Below are positions 1 to 5,063 of a stretch of DNA of 5,063 nucleotides, in pieces. The DNA is from Actinomycetota bacterium. Its GTDB lineage: Bacteria; Actinomycetota; Actinomycetes; Nanopelagicales; Nanopelagicaceae. A program made the translations under genes and the position numbers. The notes below the pieces were generated by a model. That model was not told the DNA's origin, did not search any database, and saw nothing but the letters and a program-made list of their open reading frames with translations. Position 1 is the stretch's first letter, and each line of letters begins with the position of its first letter. Where the stretch lies: positions 1-5,063 of the forward strand of contig JAQCGQ010000064.1 of NCBI GenBank assembly GCA_027730465.1, given 5' to 3'.

Positions 1-999
1 AAAGGCATAACCAATTGGACCGAGTCCAGTGGCTAAAATCATGTAGCCAATTTGTGACATAGTTGAGGCGGCTAGTACTTTCTTAATATCATCTTTAGCA
101 GTTCCAATAATTGCGCCAAATAGCAAAGTAACGCCACCAATAATTAAGACCATCATTTGTGCAATTGGGGCCTCATCAAAAATAAAGTTTGAGCGCGTAA
201 TTAAATAAACACCTGCGGTAACCATTGTTGCAGCGTGGATTAATGCAGAGACCGGTGTAGGACCAGCCATAGCATCACCTAACCAAGATTGCAGTGGGAA
301 TTGAGCTGATTTTCCACAAGCTGCAAGTAATAACATTAAGCCGATTGCAGTTAGTTGAGTTGTAGAGGCGCTCTCTGTTTGATCTTTAATTCCAGCAAAT
401 GAGACATCGCCAAAGGTTGCAAATGCAATCATGATGGCAAGTGATAGACCAACATCACCAACTCGGTTAGCTATAAATGCCTTCTTTGCTGCAGTGGCAT
501 ATGCAGGCTTTTGATTCCAAAATCCAATTAGGAGATAGGAAGCAAGACCAACACTCTCCCAACCAACATAAAGATTTAAATATGAATCCCCAAGCACTAG
601 CAACAACATTGCGGCGATGAAAAAGTTTAAGTATGCAAAAAATCGGCGGCGGTCTAAATCATGAGACATATATGCAATTGAGTAAATATGAATCAGTGTG
701 CCAACACTAGTTATTAATAGCACAAAACAAATAGATAATTGGTCTAGTAGTAATGAGGCATCTACATTAAATGAACCTACTGAGATCCAAGTAAATAATT
801 TTTGGGTTACCGCACGTGATTCTTCTGCTCTTCCTTGCATTGCAAAAAATTCAATCACGCCAACTGTAAATGTGCAGGCAGAAACGATCGTAGCCATGAC
901 ATGTCCCCAAGAATTTGATTTTTTCCCAGCTAAAAGCAAAATAGCAGAGCTAAATAATGGGAGCGCAATTAACCACACTAAATTTGCTGAAGTCAACAT
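1..999 (-). CDS. nuoL: NADH-quinone oxidoreductase subunit L, N-terminal 333 residues (3' end outside window)
   Basis: NuoL is the large distal antiporter-like subunit of the complex I membrane arm and takes part in proton translocation across the cytoplasmic membrane. The frame runs open from an ATG at 999 to the left window edge, giving 333 residues ([16 protein letters not shown]...). NuoL proteins are usually a little over 600 residues, so roughly half is present. Visible family motifs are [15 protein letters not shown] at about 146-160 (E148, the conserved TM5 glutamate), NRVGD at 178-182, [12 protein letters not shown] at 229-240 (K230, the conserved TM7 lysine), [18 protein letters not shown] at 246-263 (H255), and [18 protein letters not shown] at 303-320. 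Hydrophobic segments fill the rest. The ATG lies one base after the nuoK stop. No purine-rich Shine-Dalgarno sequence precedes it, which suggests re-initiation by ribosomes finishing nuoK. The identity is distinguished from NuoM and NuoN by the motif set and by its position after nuoK. Confidence 0.97.
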   Translation of the reverse strand, partial: MLTSANLVWLIALPLFSSAILLLAGKKSNSWGHVMATIVSACTFTVGVIEFFAMQGRAEESRAVTQKLFTWISVGSFNVDASLLLDQLSICFVLLITSVGTLIHIYSIAYMSHDLDRRRFFAYLNFFIAAMLLLVLGDSYLNLYVGWESVGLASYLLIGFWNQKPAYATAAKKAFIANRVGDVGLSLAIMIAFATFGDVSFAGIKDQTESASTTQLTAIGLMLLLAACGKSAQFPLQSWLGDAMAGPTPVSALIHAATMVTAGVYLITRSNFIFDEAPIAQMMVLIIGGVTLLFGAIIGTAKDDIKKVLAASTMSQIGYMILATGLGPIGYAF

Positions 1000-1000
1000 T

Positions 1001-1300
1001 TTATAGTTTCAATAAACTTGCATCATCAACTGATGCAGAACGACGAGATCTATAAATAGTTACGATAATTGCAAGTCCAACTACAACTTCACACGCAGCA
1101 ACAACCATTGTAAAAAATGCAACAACTTGACCATCTAAATTTCCATTTATGCGCGCGAAGGTAACAAAGGCTAAATTTGCTGCATTTAGCATTAGTTCAA
1201 TGCACATAAAAACAACAATTGCATTACGCCTTACTACAACACCAATAGCACCTATCGTAAATAAAATTGCGGAAAGATAAAGATAGTTAGCGATTGCCAT
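1001..1300 (-). CDS. nuoK: NADH-quinone oxidoreductase subunit K (99 aa)
   Basis: NuoK is a small three-helix membrane subunit related to MrpC. It sits next to NuoJ in the complex I membrane arm and contributes charged residues to the proton path. The 99-residue product ([17 protein letters not shown]...) has helices at about 4-22, 27-48 and 58-82. The two membrane glutamates of the family are present: E35 in [15 protein letters not shown] and E71 in [13 protein letters not shown]. The [14 protein letters not shown] tail matches what I recall of actinobacterial NuoK. I chose the ATG at 1300 over an in-frame GTG at 1303. The ATG gives the usual 99-residue length and lies 5 nt after a strong GAGGAG, while the GTG would leave only 2 nt. 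With the ATG start, the gene shares one base with the nuoJ stop (TGATG); with the GTG the overlap would be 4 nt. The TAA stop is one base before nuoL. Confidence 0.97.
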   Translation of the reverse strand: MAIANYLYLSAILFTIGAIGVVVRRNAIVVFMCIELMLNAANLAFVTFARINGNLDGQVVAFFTMVVAACEVVVGLAIIVTIYRSRRSASVDDASLLKL

Positions 1301-2079
1301 CACTTCTCCTCTTCCTCAGCATGAAGTTGGAATTTAGAACTTTCGATAATGTCACCTCTGGCTTGTAAAACTGCAGAGATTGAACTTGGTGCAGCTTCTC
1401 CAGTAGGCAATAAAGCTGGTACATCTACTGCGTTATGTAGAGCATAAACACCTGGACCGGGAAGGCCTGCTGCATCTTTAAGTTCGCCTTTTCTAAATCG
1501 AGCGATAGATAAATCTCGTTGAGCAAATTTAGATCGAGATTTTTGGCTGTGAGCTAAAACCATTGCACCCAAGGCCGCAGTGATTAAAAGTGCTGAAACA
1601 ACTTCAAAAGCAAAAACGTATTTCGTAAACAATAATTCAGCAATTCCATTTGCGTTACCTGCAGAATTTGCATCAATAAAAACAGCTGTTGGCCTACCAA
1701 ATGTTGCACGAGAAATCAAAGATGTAAGTAGGCCTCCAAAACCAATTGCTGCTGTAATTGCGATAGGACGCAATCCCTTTATATTTTCATCGAGCGAATC
1801 AGATGTATCAACACCAACTAACATTAAAATAAATAAGAAGAGCATCATTACAGCTCCGGTATAAACAACAATCTGAACAATTCCTAAAAACAGTGCGTCT
1901 TGGGCAATATAAAAAATGGCTAGGGAAATCATTACCCAAGCTAGAAGTAGTGCAGAATGAACCGCTTTTTTAACTAGCAGCATTCCGATTGAAGCTAAAA
2001 TAGAAAGCGGCGCTAAAAAATAAAACAATACGGATTCTGGGCCAGCTGTTGTGCCAATATCGAGAGCTAAATTAATCAT
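1300..2079 (-). CDS. nuoJ: NADH-quinone oxidoreductase subunit J (259 aa, with C-terminal extension)
   Basis: NuoJ is a membrane-arm subunit of complex I, equivalent to mitochondrial ND6. It lies between NuoH and the antiporter-like subunits and undergoes conformational change during coupling. Five membrane segments are visible at about 18-36, 41-60, 64-89, 103-124 and 154-177. The most conserved stretch is helix 3, [24 protein letters not shown] at 66-89, and helix 5 carries [21 protein letters not shown]. After residue 178 follows a soluble tail of about 80 residues, basic at first and then Gly/Pro/Ala-rich ([25 protein letters not shown]), ending in HAEEEEK. Proteobacterial NuoJ lacks most of this tail, but it is usual in Actinobacteria, and the length agrees with the roughly 260 residues I recall for the mycobacterial protein. 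The ATG at 2079 overlaps the nuoI end by 8 nt (ATGATTAA). Its best Shine-Dalgarno candidate, AAGG at 2091-2094, is weak and 11 nt away, so coupling to nuoI translation is likely. Confidence 0.96.
   Translation of the reverse strand: MINLALDIGTTAGPESVLFYFLAPLSILASIGMLLVKKAVHSALLLAWVMISLAIFYIAQDALFLGIVQIVVYTGAVMMLFLFILMLVGVDTSDSLDENIKGLRPIAITAAIGFGGLLTSLISRATFGRPTAVFIDANSAGNANGIAELLFTKYVFAFEVVSALLITAALGAMVLAHSQKSRSKFAQRDLSIARFRKGELKDAAGLPGPGVYALHNAVDVPALLPTGEAAPSSISAVLQARGDIIESSKFQLHAEEEEK
1306..1311 (-). promoter_or_regulatory. Shine-Dalgarno sequence for nuoK inside the nuoJ C-terminus
   Basis: On the minus strand, GAGGAG lies 5 nt before the nuoK ATG at 1300, within a longer purine run (GAGGAAGAGGAGAA). 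The same bases encode the Glu-rich end of NuoJ (HAEEEEK). This site decides the nuoK start, because the alternative GTG at 1303 is too close to it. Confidence 0.75.
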
Positions 2080-2695
2080 TTTTAGCGATGCCTTGGGATG
2101 GATGTGATCCAGTTACTTCACCACGATAATAATTACCATCATCTGTATTTGGATACATTGGATGTGGTGGTGGGACCATTCCCGCTCTAAGTGGACCAAG
2201 TAGATCATCTTTTTCAAATATTAATTTTGCACGGGTGTCATCAGCTAATTCATACTCATTTGTCATAGTGAGTGCTCGGGTAGGACATGCCTCAATACAA
2301 AGTCCACAAAAAATACAACGTAAGTAATTAATTTGATATACCTTGCCATACCGCTCACCTGGTGAAAATTGCTCACCCTCTTTGTTATCGGCGCCTTCAA
2401 CATAAATAGCATCGGCTGGACATGCCCACGCACACAACTCGCAGCCAATACATTTCTCAAGTCCGTCAGGGTGACGGTTTAATTGATGTCGTCCATGAAA
2501 TCGCTCCGCCGTAGGTTCTTTAACCTCCGGGTATTGAACAGTATTAACTTTTTTGAACATGGTTTTAAATGTGACCCAAAAACCAAGAAGTTGTTTGCCT
2601 AAGCTTGAACTTTCATGGTTGGTAATAGGCACCTTTGCGGCATCAGATTTCGCTAAACCAAACTCATCAGATCTGGGCACTAATTCATCAGCCAT
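2072..2695 (-). CDS. nuoI: NADH-quinone oxidoreductase subunit I, 2x[4Fe-4S] ferredoxin-like (207 aa)
   Basis: NuoI is the peripheral-arm subunit that holds clusters N6a and N6b and passes electrons from NuoG towards NuoB and the quinone. It has two complete CxxCxxCxxxCP motifs: C82, C85, C88, C92 ([12 protein letters not shown]) and C127, C130, C133, C137 ([12 protein letters not shown]). All eight cluster ligands are therefore present. An amphipathic N-terminal stretch at about 33-50 ([18 protein letters not shown]) is the part that usually lies along the membrane next to NuoH. The [16 protein letters not shown] and [15 protein letters not shown] regions are strongly actinobacterial. The first 32 residues and the tail after about 175 ([20 protein letters not shown]...) are the variable ends seen in that phylum. 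The ATG at 2695 overlaps the nuoH end by 8 nt (ATGGCTGA) and is preceded by GGAG at 7 nt spacing, which supports this start. The TAA stop lies inside nuoJ. Confidence 0.98.
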   Translation of the reverse strand: MADELVPRSDEFGLAKSDAAKVPITNHESSSLGKQLLGFWVTFKTMFKKVNTVQYPEVKEPTAERFHGRHQLNRHPDGLEKCIGCELCAWACPADAIYVEGADNKEGEQFSPGERYGKVYQINYLRCIFCGLCIEACPTRALTMTNEYELADDTRAKLIFEKDDLLGPLRAGMVPPPHPMYPNTDDGNYYRGEVTGSHPSQGIAKND

Positions 2696-3911
2696 TTAAT
2701 TGCTCCGCTCTTGAGTTGGGAATTTCTGGCACTGGAAAATCTGGCTCTTTGGAATTAATAACCTTTGACGCAATAGCGGTTTTAACCTTTGCTCGGTCTG
2801 TAAGTGAAGTTATTCCTATATATATTAAAGCTACTGAAAAAATAAAAGCAACCACTAAAAAGTTGGAACTTTCGCGTTGAGACATTACTCGCAATATTGA
2901 AACAATCATAATCCAGGCAAGTGAAAAAGGAATTAATACTTTCCAGCCAAACTTCATAAACTGGTCATACCGCAGACGTGGCAAAGTTCCACGTAACCAT
3001 ACAAATACAAAGAAGAAAGCTAATACCTTTATAAAGAACCAAACCAATGTGAACCAACCACCTAGCCATTGTTCTGTAAAACCAAGTCCAGGAAGGGCTC
3101 GATAACCACCTAGGAATAATGTTGTTGCTAAAGCAGATACTGCAATTATATTTACATATTCTGATAAGAAGAATAGTGCGAATTTAAGTGATGAATATTC
3201 AGTATGGAATCCGCCAACTAGTTCACCTTCTGCCTCTGCTAAATCAAATGGTGCACGGTTAGTTTCACCAACCATAGATATGGCATAAATAATAAACGAT
3301 GGGAAAAGAATTACGGCATACCACCATCGATCTTGCGCTGCCACAATTTCAGAGGTAGACATTGATCCTGAATATATAAATACTGCAACTAAGGACAGCC
3401 CCATAGCAACTTCATAAGAAATAACTTGAGCAGATGAGCGAAGTCCACCTAATAAAGGATAGGTAGAACCAGAAGACCAACCTGCTAAAACAATCCCATA
3501 GACGCCAACGGAGGCAATCGCTAATACATAAAGTACACCGACAGATAAGTCGGTAAGTTGCATCGCGGTTTGATGGCCAAAGAAATTGACCTCACCAGTT
3601 AATGGAATTACTGCAAAAGCCATGAAGCATGCAGTTGTGCTGATAATTGGGGCTAATACAAAAACAATTCGATCAGCTGTTTTTGGAATTAAATCCTCTT
3701 TCAAAGCTAGCTTTACACCGTCTACTAATGCTTGTAATAACCCAAATTTACCAACTCTGTTAGGTCCACTTCGTTGTTGCATACGAGCAACAATTCGCCG
3801 CTCCCCCCAAACTGACATAATTGTTAAAAATACACATGCAGCAAAAATTATTACCCCTTTAAGGGCAATAACCCAACCTGGATCCTGGCCGATTAACTCT
3901 GCATTACTCAT
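2688..3911 (-). CDS. nuoH: NADH-quinone oxidoreductase subunit H (407 aa)
   Basis: NuoH (ND1 equivalent) is the membrane subunit that, with NuoB, NuoD and NuoI, forms the quinone-binding chamber and links quinone reduction to proton pumping. Signature motifs are [20 protein letters not shown] at about 35-54 (E37), [16 protein letters not shown] at 58-73, [10 protein letters not shown] at 165-174 (E167), [26 protein letters not shown] at 215-240 (acidic residues E216, D223, E226, E228, E230), and [19 protein letters not shown] at 306-324. Eight family helices are visible at about 17-35, 82-102, 121-143, 163-183, 198-216, 243-268, 288-306 and 325-342. A further hydrophobic segment at 349-370 and a Pro/Glu-containing tail to 407 follow. 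Proteobacterial NuoH ends near residue 325, while about 410 residues is normal for Actinobacteria. The ATG at 3911 overlaps the nuoG stop by 4 nt (ATGA) and follows AAGGTGG at 7 nt spacing. Confidence 0.98.
   Translation of the reverse strand: MSNAELIGQDPGWVIALKGVIIFAACVFLTIMSVWGERRIVARMQQRSGPNRVGKFGLLQALVDGVKLALKEDLIPKTADRIVFVLAPIISTTACFMAFAVIPLTGEVNFFGHQTAMQLTDLSVGVLYVLAIASVGVYGIVLAGWSSGSTYPLLGGLRSSAQVISYEVAMGLSLVAVFIYSGSMSTSEIVAAQDRWWYAVILFPSFIIYAISMVGETNRAPFDLAEAEGELVGGFHTEYSSLKFALFFLSEYVNIIAVSALATTLFLGGYRALPGLGFTEQWLGGWFTLVWFFIKVLAFFFVFVWLRGTLPRLRYDQFMKFGWKVLIPFSLAWIMIVSILRVMSQRESSNFLVVAFIFSVALIYIGITSLTDRAKVKTAIASKVINSKEPDFPVPEIPNSRAEQLNG
2703..2706 (-). promoter_or_regulatory. Shine-Dalgarno sequence for nuoI
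   Basis: GGAG on the minus strand stands 7 nt before the nuoI ATG at 2695 and lies within the last codons of nuoH. It supports the start that gives the 8 nt gene overlap. Confidence 0.65.
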
Positions 3912-5063
3912 GCTTTGGCCACCTTAACAATTGAATTGCTAACAACGCCTAAATTTCTAATTAGCTGACTGCTTGCTGAATTACGAGGTAACCAAACACT
4001 AGCTTCTACAATATCAGCGATCTGGCAAGGTAATGTGATTGCGCCATACTCATTTGAAACTCTAACTAGTTCACTTTCTTTAACTCCAAGTTTTTTTGCC
4101 CTATCTGGACTAATTACTACAACTGATTTGCGAGCAGTTCCCGCAAGATTATCCTCACCATCTTGTAGTGAACCTTTATCTAGTAAATTTCGCCATGAGG
4201 TAAGAATAGCTTCGTCACTTGATACATTCTTAACAGCAACAGGGGTAACTGCTTTCATAATATTTTTTGCACCATCCCAATTACCAATTGAATCAAATTC
4301 AACTCGCGCTGCCTTAACTGTAGGTAGGTTAATCGGCTTACCAATTTCATCAGCTAACATGGATAAAATTCTTACATCGCTTCTATTTAATGATTGAGCG
4401 ACTGCTGCTTCAAATTTACGGATATTTCCTTGCCAATCCATAAATGAGCCACTTTTTTCAACTACGGCAGCAACTGGCAGTACCACGCTGGCAATATCTG
4501 TAATGTCACTATGCCGAATCTCTAATGAAACTATGAACTTCTTTGACAACTTTATCTTTGCGTCAGGTGCAATATCCATTGGGTCAACTGCGCCAATTAG
4601 TACTGCCTGTAGATCAGAGTTAATAATCTCTAGAGTATTCATTCCAGATTCTGTTGGTAGTGAAGAAGATGACCAAACAGTTGCAATATCAACTCTAGAT
4701 GCTGAATCAGAAACTAACCTATTGCCAGGTAATAAATTTGCTGCGGCGCCCGCTGCAATAGCACCACGCTCTCCTGCTCTTCTTGGTACCCAACCAAGTT
4801 TTGCACCAGATTGATTTATCAGCTTTAACACTTCAGATAGTGCTCCGGGTGTTTCTGATAATCGCTCACCGACTAGAATTACTGTCTTTTTGGTTAGCGT
4901 GGTAAGTGAAGAAATAGCTGAAATCTCATTACCGGCAGCACTTTTAATTAGATTTGCCTTTAACTTTTCACTACCCCTACTTGCAAATGGTGCAATTGTT
5001 GTAACTTTTATGGATCTTTTGTAGGTCTGTTTATAAATGCGAAGAAAAATAATTGGTGATTCA
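3908..5063 (-). CDS. nuoG: NADH-quinone oxidoreductase subunit G, C-terminal 384 residues (5' end outside window)
   Basis: NuoG is the large Fe-S subunit of the complex I peripheral arm and conducts electrons from NuoE/NuoF towards NuoI. The frame is open from the right window edge (first full codon at 5062) to TGA at 3908. The GTG at 4831 is internal, because 77 further in-frame codons upstream read ESPIIFLRIYKQTYKRSIKV... without a stop. The visible part is the end of the molybdopterin-oxidoreductase-like domain (fragment residues 1 to about 245), which does not bind molybdenum in complex I. It includes VILVGERL at 61-68, LGWVPRRAGERGA at 89-101, LIGAVDP at 155-161 and VSLEIRHSDITDIASVVLPVAAVVEKSGSF at 178-207. 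A dinucleotide-binding-like C-terminal domain follows at about 312-383 (VVVISPDRAKKLGV...SNEYGAITLP...VWLPRNS). The N-terminal Fe-S binding region is outside the window. Identification rests on these motifs and on the position directly before nuoH; on sequence alone the fragment could be another member of the molybdopterin oxidoreductase superfamily. Confidence 0.93.
   Translation of the reverse strand, partial: ESPIIFLRIYKQTYKRSIKVTTIAPFASRGSEKLKANLIKSAAGNEISAISSLTTLTKKTVILVGERLSETPGALSEVLKLINQSGAKLGWVPRRAGERGAIAAGAAANLLPGNRLVSDSASRVDIATVWSSSSLPTESGMNTLEIINSDLQAVLIGAVDPMDIAPDAKIKLSKKFIVSLEIRHSDITDIASVVLPVAAVVEKSGSFMDWQGNIRKFEAAVAQSLNRSDVRILSMLADEIGKPINLPTVKAARVEFDSIGNWDGAKNIMKAVTPVAVKNVSSDEAILTSWRNLLDKGSLQDGEDNLAGTARKSVVVISPDRAKKLGVKESELVRVSNEYGAITLPCQIADIVEASVWLPRNSASSQLIRNLGVVSNSIVKVAKA
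3919..3925 (-). promoter_or_regulatory. Shine-Dalgarno sequence for nuoH
   Basis: AAGGTGG on the minus strand differs by one base from the consensus AAGGAGG and lies 7 nt before the nuoH ATG at 3911, inside the 3' end of nuoG. It supports the start with the ATGA overlap. Confidence 0.65.

Noticed and set aside
698..1006. Plus-strand open frame of about 100 codons over the nuoL start
   Set aside because: It lies antisense to nuoL, which has full family motifs; the translation is low in complexity and resembles no family I know.
1301..1303. GTG as the nuoK start (100 residues)
   Set aside because: It leaves only 2 nt after GAGGAG and adds one residue to the usual 99; the ATG at 1300 fits both length and spacing better.
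1580..1864. Plus-strand open frame inside nuoJ
   Set aside because: It is antisense to the conserved NuoJ helices, with no recognisable motif and no convincing ribosome binding site.
2263..2460. Minus-strand open frame in another phase inside nuoI
   Set aside because: It overlaps the nuoI Fe-S motifs, where the coding frame is certain; it is an out-of-frame shadow.
2635..2880. Plus-strand open frame across the nuoH/nuoI junction
   Set aside because: It is antisense to two confirmed genes, and its translation has no family features.
3586..3927. Plus-strand open frame inside nuoH
   Set aside because: It is antisense to the most conserved N-terminal part of NuoH; the apparent coding potential comes from the opposite strand.
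4035..4397. Plus-strand open frame inside nuoG
   Set aside because: It is antisense to nuoG, and its Ser/Thr/Leu-rich translation is typical of a shadow frame.
4503..4814. Second plus-strand open frame inside nuoG
   Set aside because: It is antisense to the recognisable NuoG region with RRAGERGA and the DPMD-IAPDAK segment; no motif of its own.
4829..4831. GTG as a start codon giving a 307-residue protein
   Set aside because: The frame stays open for 77 more codons to the window edge and reads NuoG-like sequence (VILVGERL, ESPIIFLR), so this GTG is an internal Val codon of a truncated nuoG.
1..5063. A novel defence, mobile or RNA-based system
   Set aside because: Almost every base is accounted for by six conserved nuo genes; I saw no direct or inverted repeat array, tRNA-like fold, terminator hairpin with T-run, or foreign gene.

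Overview
The window is a single, tightly packed stretch of a respiratory complex I (NADH:quinone oxidoreductase, nuo) operon. It is read entirely from the minus strand, so transcription runs from right to left. In transcription order it holds the 3' part of nuoG (cut by the right edge), complete nuoH, nuoI, nuoJ and nuoK, and the 5' part of nuoL (cut by the left edge). This is the canonical order G-H-I-J-K-L. By the usual operon order, nuoA to nuoF should lie beyond the right edge and nuoM and nuoN beyond the left edge.

The proteins look actinobacterial. NuoI carries long stretches typical of actinobacterial NuoI, such as the [37 protein letters not shown] region. NuoJ and NuoH both have the long C-terminal extensions of that phylum, and NuoK ends in the [13 protein letters not shown] tail. 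Base composition is low for Actinobacteria: several lines counted by hand gave roughly 40% G+C. Together these suggest a streamlined, low-GC planktonic actinobacterium (for example Nanopelagicales/acI-like freshwater lineages). The lineage is inference; the phylum is well supported.

The layout is extremely compact. Successive genes overlap by 4 nt (G/H), 8 nt (H/I), 8 nt (I/J) and 1 nt (J/K), and K and L are separated by 1 nt. There is no intergenic space for a promoter, terminator or RNA gene, so the genes are almost certainly co-transcribed and translationally coupled. nuoH, nuoI and nuoK have recognisable Shine-Dalgarno sequences inside the end of the preceding gene; nuoJ has only a weak one, and nuoL has none that I can see.

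Functionally, NuoG and NuoI belong to the peripheral arm that carries electrons through Fe-S clusters to the quinone. NuoH forms the quinone chamber with the peripheral arm, and NuoJ, NuoK and NuoL belong to the proton-pumping membrane arm. The key residues I could check are present in NuoI, NuoH, NuoK and the visible half of NuoL, so the complex looks functional. I found no mobile element, repeat, CRISPR array, RNA gene or novel system; this is a conserved housekeeping region, and the findings below are modest.
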